From assembly GCF_900585905.1 (NCBI RefSeq), contig NZ_UTVH01000085.1:1-35791 (forward strand): a stretch of 35,791 nucleotides of DNA. The letters run 5' to 3'. The translations under genes and the position numbers were made by a program. Below are positions 8,101 to 16,685 of this stretch, one piece after another (position 1 is the first letter of the stretch; each line of letters opens with the position of its first letter). The notes under the pieces were generated by a model. The model was not told where the DNA came from, did not search any database, and saw nothing but the letters and a program-made list of their open reading frames with translations. The DNA comes from Pseudomonas viridiflava. Its GTDB lineage: Bacteria > Pseudomonadota > Gammaproteobacteria > Pseudomonadales > Pseudomonadaceae.

Positions 8101-9273
8101 TCAGTTTTGCGCCTGGTCAGGCGACTCGGAAGATTTGGCTTGCGCCAGGTTTTGTTGAGCGTTACCGGCCTTTTTGAGTTCCGCGATCCACTTTTGATCG
8201 AACTCGCCAAGGTCGTTATGCGCGGGCAGGTAGCGTTCCGGGAATTCCCAGATCAGCACCTGTGGCGGGCTGTTCTTGAACGCATCACTCTGCAGGTACT
8301 TGAGCATTGGCAGGATCGGGCCATGGCCGTCTTCGGCGTAATTGACCACGTCGCTGTGCAGTGCTTCTTTAAGCGCGCCGACAAAGTTCCAGTTCGGGTT
8401 GGCGCTGTAGCTGGTGCCCACCAGGCCCACTGCCACGTCGCTGTCAGCAAACAGCGCGTCATCGCCTGCGGCTTCGGCGGCTACCGGATCGGTGCTGCGT
8501 TGCTGCAACTGATCAGGCTGGGGCAGCAGATTGCTGAACAGCGGATCCAGCGGCAGGAAGTTGGTCAGATCGCCTTTATACGGCGCTGTTTCCTTGGCCT
8601 GAGTGACAAACTTCTCGGGCTCGCCATTGATCGGCGTTTTTTCGGCGATGACTGCGCCCAATTGCTGCGCAGCCACTTCGGCGCCCATCGGCGTCCAGTG
8701 CGTGTCGGTGCGCAGGAATACCTGGCCATGTTGCTTGGCGCCTTGCAGCGGCGTCAGCAGATCAGGCGCGATCAGACCAGCCTGTTCGGCGTGCGCATGG
8801 AACTGCTGATACAGGTCCGTGTGCAGCGTCGCAGGCTTGCTGTCGCCGATGTGTTCCGGGTACAGACGGGTCTTGGCCGGAATGATCGCCAGCACCATTT
8901 GCGTGCCTTGTGCTTTCAGTGTGTCACGCACGCCCTGGATGATTGCCAGGTTGTCCGCTTCGTTCTGTTCGCCATTGGCGACAGCGTCGAACTCTTCGTC
9001 GGTGAACAGCCACTGGTCCTTGCCCAGCACAACGCCGGGACGACCTTCGTTGAACAATTTGTAATCCAGCGCAGCCCAGAGGTTAGTGCCCAGGCGCTTG
9101 ATCGGAAACTCTTCGTCGTAGTGAGTTTCCGCAGCCTTGGTCCATTTGCCGTTGAGCACGGTGGTTTCCGCAGATGTCGAGAAACTGGCGAAGCTGCGCA
9201 GCGACCAGATACCCAGAACCAGCAGAATGGCCAGGAACAGGGCGATATAGAGGATACGTAATGAGCGGGTCAT
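8101..9273 (-). CDS. algJ: Alginate O-acetyltransferase AlgJ (SGNH-like)
   Basis: A periplasmic, membrane-anchored SGNH-like acetylesterase that relays acetyl groups during alginate O-acetylation. The 390-residue length matches P. aeruginosa (391). An uncleaved-looking N-terminal anchor spans about residues 6-24. Catalytic residues are visible: Asp190 and His192 in RTDTHWTP and Ser288 in VGTSYS, at the positions known for P. aeruginosa AlgJ. The domain is paralogous to the N-terminal domain of AlgX in the same operon, which has the same DxHW and GTSx motifs. A GAGGACC Shine-Dalgarno is present. The start lies 9 bp after the algI stop. Confidence 0.97.
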   Translation of the reverse strand: MTRSLRILYIALFLAILLVLGIWSLRSFASFSTSAETTVLNGKWTKAAETHYDEEFPIKRLGTNLWAALDYKLFNEGRPGVVLGKDQWLFTDEEFDAVANGEQNEADNLAIIQGVRDTLKAQGTQMVLAIIPAKTRLYPEHIGDSKPATLHTDLYQQFHAHAEQAGLIAPDLLTPLQGAKQHGQVFLRTDTHWTPMGAEVAAQQLGAVIAEKTPINGEPEKFVTQAKETAPYKGDLTNFLPLDPLFSNLLPQPDQLQQRSTDPVAAEAAGDDALFADSDVAVGLVGTSYSANPNWNFVGALKEALHSDVVNYAEDGHGPILPMLKYLQSDAFKNSPPQVLIWEFPERYLPAHNDLGEFDQKWIAELKKAGNAQQNLAQAKSSESPDQAQN

Positions 9274-9282
9274 GGCGGGTCC

Positions 9283-10860
9283 TCAGAACTGGAAGTAAAG
9301 GAACGGCGAGAAGCTTTGCGCCGACAATTTAAGAATCGAAGCAATGAACAGCAGCAGGATCACTGCGCGCATTGCGTAACGTGGCCAGTCGGCAACCCAG
9401 TAGGCGGGCTGGACTTGCGCTTCAGTACCGACGATGTAGCCCGGCTCGTGAATGCTGTTGGGCTTGTCGCCCGGTACCGCCTTGATCGTGCCTGGCTGCG
9501 CGGTGGCAGGGCCGTCGGCCTGAACGCCCAGATCCGGGGTGTTCTTGCCAGCCGCTTTGTCGGCAGGACGATTGGCGTAGAAATCACGCAGACCGAAGAA
9601 CGCCAGGGTGACGTAAGCCACGACCATGGTTGCCACTTGCAGACCGGTGAGGCTGGCCTGATTGAGTTCCGACAGCTGCCAGTCGCCGAAGCTGAACATG
9701 GCGCCGTACATGCGACCGGCCACGTGCAGGTTCTCGGAGCGAAAGATGACCCAACCTATGACCACAATAAGGAAGGTCAGTGCCCAACGCAGCACATTGA
9801 ATGTGCGCGGTGCGGTGTTGAGGCCGATGGCTTTTTCAATCGCCAGCCAGATCCCGTGCCAGGCGCCCCAGATCACGTAGGTAATGTTCGCGCCGTGCCA
9901 CAGACCGCCCAGCAACATGGTCAGGAACAGGTTGCGATAGGTCGCAACCTTGCCGCCACGGTTGCCACCGAGGGTGATGTACAGGTAGTCACGCAGCCAG
10001 GTGGACAGGCTGATGTGCCAGCGACGCCAGAACTCGGTGATCGACTGGCTGATGTAGGGCTGCTTGAAGTTTTCCATGAAGCGGAAACCCATCATCAGAC
10101 CCAGACCAATGGCCATGTCGCTGTAACCGGAGAAGTCGAAATACAGCTGCGCGGTATACGCCAGCGCGCCCAGCCAGGCATCGCCTGTGGTCGGGTTCTG
10201 CAGGGCGAAGCAATGGTCGGCCACCACCGCCAGGGTATCGGCGATGAACACTTTCTTGATGAAGCCCTGCATGAAGCGGGTGCAGCCTTCAGAGAACTTG
10301 TCCAGGGTGTGTGTACGGTTGTTGAACTGGTCGGCCAGGTCGCGAAAACGCAGGACCGGACCGGCAATCAGGTGCGGGAAGATCGCCACGAACGCAGCAA
10401 AGTCGATCAAGTTGCGCGTCGCCGGCGTATCACCACGATAAACGTCAATGATGTAGCTGATGGACTCGAAGACATAGAACGAGATACCGATCGGCAGCAG
10501 CACGTGGGTCAGGATGAAAGGTTCCAGACCGACGGAAGTCATCATCGCATTGATGCTGTCAACGCCGAAGTTGGCGTACTTGAAGTAGCCCAGGATGCCC
10601 AGATCGACCACCACGCCCAGCAATAGCCAGCGTTGTGCTTCTTTGGTCCGAACCCCTGCCGCGCCTACTCTCAGGCCGATCCAGTAGTTCCACACCGTAA
10701 CCCCGATGAACAGCGCGAGGAAGTCCACTCGCCACCAGGCGTAGAACACGTAACTGGCAATCAGCAGCAGCAGATTGCGATAGCGTTGCCCGCTCAAGTA
10801 ATACAAGCCGAGGAAGATCGGCAAAAACAGGAACAGGAACACGTTGGATGAGAAAACCAT
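9283..10860 (-). CDS. algI: Alginate O-acetylation MBOAT protein AlgI
   Basis: A polytopic inner-membrane acyltransferase of the MBOAT family that passes acetyl groups from a cytosolic donor to the periplasmic acetylation proteins. It has 525 residues (520 in P. aeruginosa). Many membrane helices are visible. The invariant MBOAT histidine is His322 in GGLWHGAN, and the second conserved motif QLYFDFSGYSDMAIG is at about 238-252. A hydrophilic stretch of about 70 residues (about 435-495) precedes the final helix. A GGAG Shine-Dalgarno sits at the right distance. The 94-bp gap upstream holds a GC-rich palindrome. An internal promoter before algI has been reported for P. aeruginosa; I could not recognise one here. 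Confidence 0.97.
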   Translation of the reverse strand: MVFSSNVFLFLFLPIFLGLYYLSGQRYRNLLLLIASYVFYAWWRVDFLALFIGVTVWNYWIGLRVGAAGVRTKEAQRWLLLGVVVDLGILGYFKYANFGVDSINAMMTSVGLEPFILTHVLLPIGISFYVFESISYIIDVYRGDTPATRNLIDFAAFVAIFPHLIAGPVLRFRDLADQFNNRTHTLDKFSEGCTRFMQGFIKKVFIADTLAVVADHCFALQNPTTGDAWLGALAYTAQLYFDFSGYSDMAIGLGLMMGFRFMENFKQPYISQSITEFWRRWHISLSTWLRDYLYITLGGNRGGKVATYRNLFLTMLLGGLWHGANITYVIWGAWHGIWLAIEKAIGLNTAPRTFNVLRWALTFLIVVIGWVIFRSENLHVAGRMYGAMFSFGDWQLSELNQASLTGLQVATMVVAYVTLAFFGLRDFYANRPADKAAGKNTPDLGVQADGPATAQPGTIKAVPGDKPNSIHEPGYIVGTEAQVQPAYWVADWPRYAMRAVILLLFIASILKLSAQSFSPFLYFQF

Positions 10861-10906
10861 CCTTAACTCTCCGTTGGTCCAACAGTCAAAGGCCGAAGCC
10901 CCCCCA

Positions 10907-10931
10907 AACCCCCCACCGCGCGGTGGGGGTT
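10907..10931. other. GC-rich palindrome between algL and algI
   Basis: ACCGCGCGGT at the centre is extended by C5-6/G5 and AA/TT into a stem of about 11 bp. On the transcribed (minus) strand the 3' side runs into GGTTTGGGGGGG, not a U-tract, so termination would be weak at best. A second small GGC-CGAA-GCC hairpin lies just downstream. It may serve as a pause, processing or stabiliser structure that separates algL from the acetylation genes. Confidence 0.75.
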
Positions 10932-10954
10932 AAAACGTCATGCAGGACGGTCTG

Positions 10955-12088
10955 TTACGAACCGCCCTTGTCGCCCTTTTCGTGCTCTGGGTCATAGACC
11001 TTGGTCAGGTCACCCCCGAGGCGGAAGGTCTTGAAGGGTTGCTTCTCATGCTTGTCTTCGAGCACTTCCGGGCTGCAGGTGTAGAGCGAGCAGTACGGTT
11101 CGAGCCAGGCAAATTTCGGATCTTTCTTCAGATCCGTCATGTCCTGCTTTTCGCCATTTTGAGCAGCGAACGAAGCAGGGTCCCTGACCCCGTTCAGCAC
11201 GCGATCACCCAGGCGCTTGAGCGCGCCGTTGTTTTCCTGAAGCAGATCGACGCCATTGGCCTTGGCAAAGCTGGCGATCATCGCCAGCGGTGGCAGGGCA
11301 TAGTTGTGATAGGACAGGGCGCGCTGGCGACGCTTCATTTCGTTGGGCAGGTAACCTTGCGGGTCAACCTGATTGGCGGCGACCTTGAATTCCTTCACCG
11401 CCCAGTCGAACAGGTCGCGACGGTCAGTGGCCACGGCGGTTGCCATGACTGACCAGGCAGCCCAGTACGAGTGGTTGTTGATCTTTTCCAGCGGCAGGTT
11501 GCTCCAGTCGCTGATCACTTGATCGGCCAGCTTGCTGAACCAGGTCTCGATGATGCGCGCCTGTTCCTGGTGATTGGCCAGGGGGCGCGAGTCGGAGAAC
11601 TTCAAGCGCAGGTAGGCCGAGGACATGCTGCCCAGTGCCCATTTGCGCATCGACTTGCCGGTATGGTTGAACTCCTGGGATTCCAGCGCACCTGCCTGGG
11701 CCCATGTCGTCATCATGTTCAGCGCGCAATCGAGCTGTTCAGGACGACCGTCACGCATGTACTGCATCACCACCTTGCTGACGCCACGCTCCAGCGTGGT
11801 GATGTCCTTGGTCGCGCTGCGAAACGCTTCTTCAGACGCTTCGTTCAGCGTGGCACGGGCCTTGTCCGAGCCTTCGTACTTGCTGCGGAACACCAGCTTG
11901 TCGGTGTACGGCTTGGGTACCGCTTCACAGCTGAAGTTATTGTCACCGGTCTTCATCTTTTCGATCGGTGCGTCATAACCCTTGGGTGGAATCAGCGGCG
12001 CGGCGGCGGATGCGCCCAGCGACCAGGCCATGGATGACAGGATTGCCATCGACAGCAGGGTAGGGCGGATCAGTTTCGGAGTCTGCAT
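10955..12088 (-). CDS. algL: Alginate lyase AlgL (polysaccharide lyase family 5)
   Basis: A periplasmic poly(mannuronate) lyase that cleaves stray alginate by beta-elimination and is part of the periplasmic scaffold. It has 377 residues (367 in P. aeruginosa). A signal peptide ends near ASA at residue 28. The family motif NNHSYW places the catalytic His at 206 and Asn at 205. The catalytic Tyr260 and nearby Arg257 sit in RALSYHNY, equivalent to the known active-site Tyr. An ideal GAGGTGA Shine-Dalgarno precedes the ATG, and algX ends 8 bp upstream. The mainly helical (alpha/alpha toroid) pattern fits family PL5. Confidence 0.97.
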   Translation of the reverse strand: MQTPKLIRPTLLSMAILSSMAWSLGASAAAPLIPPKGYDAPIEKMKTGDNNFSCEAVPKPYTDKLVFRSKYEGSDKARATLNEASEEAFRSATKDITTLERGVSKVVMQYMRDGRPEQLDCALNMMTTWAQAGALESQEFNHTGKSMRKWALGSMSSAYLRLKFSDSRPLANHQEQARIIETWFSKLADQVISDWSNLPLEKINNHSYWAAWSVMATAVATDRRDLFDWAVKEFKVAANQVDPQGYLPNEMKRRQRALSYHNYALPPLAMIASFAKANGVDLLQENNGALKRLGDRVLNGVRDPASFAAQNGEKQDMTDLKKDPKFAWLEPYCSLYTCSPEVLEDKHEKQPFKTFRLGGDLTKVYDPEHEKGDKGGS

Positions 12089-12096
12089 AAATCACC

Positions 12097-13536
12097 TCAT
12101 AGTCCGGCTTGCGCAGTCTGTTGCGCAGTACCTGGAAACACGTTGCGTTTGCATACTTTCGCTTCGACTTTCTGGGGAGCTGCACCCGCTTCCGGGCCCA
12201 GGATCTCCAGTGCGAGCAGCTGCTGGTCAGCCCAGTCTGCATCGGTACGCAGTTCGAAGGAGAAGCGACCGTCCGTGTCGGAGGTTTCCGGTTTTTCGAT
12301 TTTCAGATCTTCGTGACGCCCGTTCATGTACAGCAGCGTCGCCTTCAGGGTCTTGACTGAAGTGTCGGCATAACGGATGTCGATCTGATTGCTGCCGTTG
12401 CGAATGTCCTTGATGCCATTGGTGCCGTTGATCAGCACTTCATTGACGCCAGGCTTGAGTGTCTTGCTCGCGCTCAACACGGCAGCCTTACCCTCGCAAC
12501 CGTTGTCGAGCAGAGACATCATCTGGCGGTAGATGGTTTCCTGATCAAGGCGATACAGCGGCGAGAATTCCCAGATCAGTACCTTTGGCGGACGTTTCTG
12601 GAAATCTTCGCTGCCCAGGTACTGCAGCATTGCACCTTCAAGACCACCGCCCGGGAAGGCTACGTTGAGCACGTCAGCGCCCATGTATTCCTGCAGGAAG
12701 CCGCCGAAGTTGTAGTTCTTGCCGCTGTGGCTGGTGCCGACCAGGGTGATCTCCGGGTTGCCGGCATCGCCGAACAGGTCGCCATCGGCGGCCTCGCCCT
12801 TGGGTTCAGTGGTGAACTGATCCATGTACTGCACGGCATAGGTGTTGCCACACAGCTGTGCGGCCATGTTGTGCAGGGTGCCGTTCTTGCCCATGCGACC
12901 CGAAATGTGGCTTTCGAATTCACGCTTGGGAATGTTGGCGTAGGCCGGGATTTTCTTCACGGTTTCAGCCACGATTTTCGCCGTGCGCTGAGCGCCGTAA
13001 GGCGTCCAGTGCTGGTCACCGCGGAAGTAGAAATCATGCGCCTGTTGCTCGTTGGTCAACGGCGACAGGTCGGGCACCCAGTAGCCCATCTTGCTGAAGC
13101 GACCCAGCATGGCCTTGTAGTTGTTCAACGCCTTGTCGTAGTCGAACTTGTCGCGCTCGGCCGGGAACAATTTGTTGCGATCCACCAGGCCACGGGTTGG
13201 CTGGTAGACCACGACCAGCTCGACGCCCTTGCTCTTGAAGGCATCGTGCAATTGCTTCATGCGGCGATAGCCTTCAGGCGTGGTGTCGAATTCGGTGCGC
13301 AGGTCTTCCTGGGTCCGGAACAACCAGTCGCCCTGCGCCTGCACCAGTGTGGTGAAGTTCTGCTGGTAGCGCGTGGTGTAGTTCTTCGCGTCGTGCGCTG
13401 CCGGGCACAGCTGGCAGCACGGCTCGGCAGTGAATTTGGGCACCTGCAGCTCGTCGGCGCGCGCGCCGCTGCTGATGGCCAGAATGGCTGCGGTCAGGCC
13501 GGACAGGCTGAGTAACTTGATCAAGTGTGCGTGCAT
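12097..13536 (-). CDS. algX: Alginate O-acetyltransferase / scaffold protein AlgX
   Basis: A periplasmic SGNH-like enzyme that acetylates the polymer directly and also bridges the biosynthetic complex. It has 479 residues (474 in P. aeruginosa). A signal peptide ends near residue 28 (ARADE). A cysteine-rich CCQLC motif lies at 40-44. The catalytic set is Asp174 and His176 in RGDQHW and Ser269 in VGTSHS, identical in number to P. aeruginosa. The C-terminal region of about 130 residues corresponds to the carbohydrate-binding module. It starts 12 bp after the algG stop with a GAGAAGGT Shine-Dalgarno. It is paralogous to AlgJ. Confidence 0.97.
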   Translation of the reverse strand: MHAHLIKLLSLSGLTAAILAISSGARADELQVPKFTAEPCCQLCPAAHDAKNYTTRYQQNFTTLVQAQGDWLFRTQEDLRTEFDTTPEGYRRMKQLHDAFKSKGVELVVVYQPTRGLVDRNKLFPAERDKFDYDKALNNYKAMLGRFSKMGYWVPDLSPLTNEQQAHDFYFRGDQHWTPYGAQRTAKIVAETVKKIPAYANIPKREFESHISGRMGKNGTLHNMAAQLCGNTYAVQYMDQFTTEPKGEAADGDLFGDAGNPEITLVGTSHSGKNYNFGGFLQEYMGADVLNVAFPGGGLEGAMLQYLGSEDFQKRPPKVLIWEFSPLYRLDQETIYRQMMSLLDNGCEGKAAVLSASKTLKPGVNEVLINGTNGIKDIRNGSNQIDIRYADTSVKTLKATLLYMNGRHEDLKIEKPETSDTDGRFSFELRTDADWADQQLLALEILGPEAGAAPQKVEAKVCKRNVFPGTAQQTAQAGL

Positions 13537-13548
13537 AAAATTACCTTC

Positions 13549-15171
13549 TCAGTCCCGAAGATCTTTCTGGCTTTCGACCGGATCGATCAGCACGGCTTTC
13601 TTTTGGCGTATCAGCAGGTCGAGGATTTCGTCCTGACGCTGGGCGAGGATGCCGGCGAAGCTGATGCCGCTGGCCTTGGCCGGAGCCAGCATTGCCACGC
13701 GATACAGTTCAAGGCTCAAGGGCGAATCGATGGACAGCGGGCCGGAGCTGTTGCCGGTCAACTCGCCGCCAACGACGATCAGCGACACTTTCGATTCGAA
13801 CGGATCGAGCGCAATGTCGCGGTCGGTGTCGCTCAAGTCCTTGATGTGGCCGTAGACGCCCAGCAGCCCGTTGCCCACCGCGACGTTCTCGTACAGCTTG
13901 ATGTTGACGCTGTTGCGCACGCGAATACCGTGGCGACGGTTGGCAATCACCTTGTTGCCCCACAGCAGGTTATCGCCGCTCTCATAGAGGGTGATGCCGT
14001 CGGTGTGGTTCTGGTAAACCTCGTTGTAGGCGACGATGTTGTTGACGCTGTTACGGTCCAGCACGATGCCCGACAGTTTGTTGTCGTGCGTCTTGTTGTT
14101 GAAGATGAAGCTGTCGTTCACCTCACGGGAAACAATGATCCCGTGCTTTTTCTTGGTCCCGTACACGTCGTTTTCGGCAATGATCAGACCGTGGGAACGG
14201 TCGTGCGGGTCGATGCCGTAGACGATGTTGTCGCGGTAGGTGCTGCCCTTGACCACAAAGTCACGGGTCTCGTAGCAGTAGAAGCCGTACCACATGTCCG
14301 AGAACTCGGAATCAACGATCCAGCCCGTCGGGTCAGGCTTGTTCATGGCCTTGACCATGTTCGGCGTGTACTGGGAAATACTTAACCCGTAGGACTTGCT
14401 CTGGTTGTAGCCCAGGCTCTTCATCTTGGTGTTGATGATGTAGACCTGCGAACCACCCCAGGACAGCAGGAACGGACGGAACTCGTTGGGCGAGCGGTAC
14501 AGCGAAGGCGTGTTGTTCTTTTCGCTCCAGCCGTTGAGCTGGGTGTTGCTCATGAACAGCTTGCCTTCCACCACCAGGAACGCACCGCGTTCCTGCGACA
14601 GGCGCAGTTCTTTGGTCTTCTTGTCAGCCTCGAAGATGGCATTGGCCTTGACCAGAATCGGCAGGCGAGCCACGTAGACGCCCGGCGAGACTTCGTTCAG
14701 GTACTGTTTGGGCACCTTCTTGGCCAGGTCCTGCACTGTCACATAACCGTCTTCGACGATGATGGCCTGCGGGATACCCTGTTGGCGGGCAACCCATTCG
14801 GCCATCTTGTTGTCGCCGCCGATGAATTCCTTCAGGCCGACTTCCGACATCATTCGTGCGACGCGAACCTTGCCAACCTTGGTACGCACGATTTTCTTCG
14901 CCGCCGCCTCGGCGGTATAACCCGACAGGTCCGGCAGCTTGGGCTTGTCCATCGCCAGCGTCTCCACCGGCGGGCTGGTGATGGTGTAGTTCTTGGCTTG
15001 CTGCAGTTCTTTGACCGTGGCAACGCCGTTTGCCGGCGCCGGCGCATGGGCAGGCGCGGCTGCAGCGGCAAGAGCTGCGCCAGCGAACAACAGCGCACTG
15101 CTCAGCACTGCGCTTTCGAGCAGTGCATGAGGCCATGCGCGATTACGCCGACTGCTTGCTTGACTGTTCAT
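13549..15171 (-). CDS. algG: Mannuronan C5-epimerase AlgG
   Basis: The periplasmic enzyme that converts polymerised mannuronate to guluronate. I chose the ATG at 15171 (540 residues, against 543 in P. aeruginosa) because AAGGAG lies 9 bp upstream. An in-frame ATG at 15198 overlaps the algE stop and would add nine residues. A signal peptide ends around residue 36 in an Ala-rich stretch. The right-handed beta-helix (CASH/PbH1 repeats) is clear from about 285 onward, with the catalytic DPHD motif at 321-324. Short repeats such as GIIVSREVND and GIVLDRNSVNN mark successive helix turns. An internal promoter upstream of algG has been described in P. aeruginosa; none is obvious here. Confidence 0.96.
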   Translation of the reverse strand: MNSQASSRRNRAWPHALLESAVLSSALLFAGAALAAAAAPAHAPAPANGVATVKELQQAKNYTITSPPVETLAMDKPKLPDLSGYTAEAAAKKIVRTKVGKVRVARMMSEVGLKEFIGGDNKMAEWVARQQGIPQAIIVEDGYVTVQDLAKKVPKQYLNEVSPGVYVARLPILVKANAIFEADKKTKELRLSQERGAFLVVEGKLFMSNTQLNGWSEKNNTPSLYRSPNEFRPFLLSWGGSQVYIINTKMKSLGYNQSKSYGLSISQYTPNMVKAMNKPDPTGWIVDSEFSDMWYGFYCYETRDFVVKGSTYRDNIVYGIDPHDRSHGLIIAENDVYGTKKKHGIIVSREVNDSFIFNNKTHDNKLSGIVLDRNSVNNIVAYNEVYQNHTDGITLYESGDNLLWGNKVIANRRHGIRVRNSVNIKLYENVAVGNGLLGVYGHIKDLSDTDRDIALDPFESKVSLIVVGGELTGNSSGPLSIDSPLSLELYRVAMLAPAKASGISFAGILAQRQDEILDLLIRQKKAVLIDPVESQKDLRD

Positions 15172-15197
15172 CTCATTGCACTCCTTCGGCGGTTGCA

Positions 15198-16685
15198 TCA
15201 GAAGCGCCAGATAACGTCGACAATGGCGCGATGCATGTAACTGTCGACTTCGCTGCCGTACGCATCACCCGGTTTGAACACGCCGGCACGCAGACGCACC
15301 AGTGCCGACGCATCATCCATCGACTGGCTCACTGCGGTCGGCAGCAGGCCGCCCTTGAAGTACTTGGTCAGCACCAGGTCCATTTCCTGACCCAGATCTT
15401 TGCTGCCGTCGGTGGTCAACGGCAGTGTCGACAGCACACCTGGCTGATCATCAACGCTACCGACGGCGTTGATGCCGGAGGTACCGATTCGCGCATTGCC
15501 ATCAGTGCGACGGAAGTTGTGGTAGATCAACGAAGCGTCGTATTCGTCGCGCAGCTGCCAGGAGGCGAACAGCGAGCCGCTTTCCACGTTGGCCATTTCG
15601 CCTTGGAAGGCTTCACCGAAGCGATGTACGCGCGAGCGGGTGCCGGTCCAGTTCGAACGGTTGGATTCCAGGCCGTTCTGCTCGTATTCCTTGCTGGCGC
15701 GCGAGTAGGCGGCGCCGACTTGCCATTGCGGGTCCAGGCGCAGGCGCAGACCCAGGTCAGTGGCCCAGCCATCGATATTGCTGTTGCGCTTGTCGCTGCC
15801 CAGGAAGCTGCCGTCGGTCTGCGCTGCAGGCGTGATCTGGCTGCGATCGCCGGACATCCAGGTGACACTGCCCCAGTAATTGACAGTGTTGAGGTTGCGG
15901 TAGTTATAGGCGTCGCTGGTAGCCTCGAGGCCCATCCAGGTCAGATCGCCGTTGGAGGTCTTGTCGAGGTCGTCGAGACGCTCGCCTGCACCTTTCAACT
16001 TGCCGTCGTCCTGGGTGTGGTGAGCACGTACGCCCACCCACTGGCTTGGCATCCACTGATAGTTGACGTCACCGAAGACATGCAGACGGTCTTCGTCCTG
16101 GGGGGACAATTCAGTCAGGTCAGTGCGGTATTCGCTGAAGCGTTCGGCCACGCCCACGTCTGCGCGCAGCAGCGTGGTGTCGAACACCCAGTTGACCGCT
16201 TCGATGTTGCTGTCATGCCACTGGCCGTCGTCGTTGCGCAGGCGCTGGCGACCGACTTTGAGGATTTCGCCCGGGTAGGCGGTGAAGCCGCTGTAGCCGA
16301 TCCAGAACTCACGCAGCGCCAGGTAGCTCTTGTCGACTTCACGCTCGCTAGACGTGCCGCGAGTCTGATTCGGTTCACCGGTGGTGGATTCGGCCTGCTG
16401 CAGCGGGTCAGTCTGGATGGTGTCGGTGGCCGTGACCACTTGACCCATCGCGTAAGCGCTCCAGTCGCCGCGCTCGCCGTAAACCCATGGACGCAGGTCC
16501 AGACCAACACCGTTGACGTCGCCGCCGGAGCGTGTGCCCAGGTCGCGATCATCTTCTGCCTGGCCGGTGATCTTCACTTCCAGACCGAAATTCTGGTCTT
16601 CAGTCAGTGCTGCCAGTGTCGGGCAGGCCCAAAGCAGGGTAAAGCCCAGGCCCAGACCAGCGGCCATCAGTGGATTCAACTTCAT
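15198..16685 (-). CDS. algE: Outer-membrane alginate export porin AlgE
   Basis: An anion-selective beta-barrel that carries alginate across the outer membrane. It has 495 residues (490 in P. aeruginosa). A signal peptide ends near residue 25 (PTLAA), and the mature chain alternates polar and hydrophobic residues throughout. It ends in a terminal Phe (VIWRF), the usual outer-membrane insertion signal. Arg-rich segments would form the positively charged conduit known from the family structure. Its ATG overlaps the algK stop (ATGA), so translation is coupled to its docking partner AlgK. The stop shares one base with an upstream alternative ATG of algG. Confidence 0.96.
   Translation of the reverse strand: MKLNPLMAAGLGLGFTLLWACPTLAALTEDQNFGLEVKITGQAEDDRDLGTRSGGDVNGVGLDLRPWVYGERGDWSAYAMGQVVTATDTIQTDPLQQAESTTGEPNQTRGTSSEREVDKSYLALREFWIGYSGFTAYPGEILKVGRQRLRNDDGQWHDSNIEAVNWVFDTTLLRADVGVAERFSEYRTDLTELSPQDEDRLHVFGDVNYQWMPSQWVGVRAHHTQDDGKLKGAGERLDDLDKTSNGDLTWMGLEATSDAYNYRNLNTVNYWGSVTWMSGDRSQITPAAQTDGSFLGSDKRNSNIDGWATDLGLRLRLDPQWQVGAAYSRASKEYEQNGLESNRSNWTGTRSRVHRFGEAFQGEMANVESGSLFASWQLRDEYDASLIYHNFRRTDGNARIGTSGINAVGSVDDQPGVLSTLPLTTDGSKDLGQEMDLVLTKYFKGGLLPTAVSQSMDDASALVRLRAGVFKPGDAYGSEVDSYMHRAIVDVIWRF

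Noticed and set aside
10907..10931. Rho-independent terminator after algL
   Set aside because: The stem is strong, but the transcribed strand continues in G-runs instead of a U-tract, and algI-J-F-A must be transcribed beyond it.
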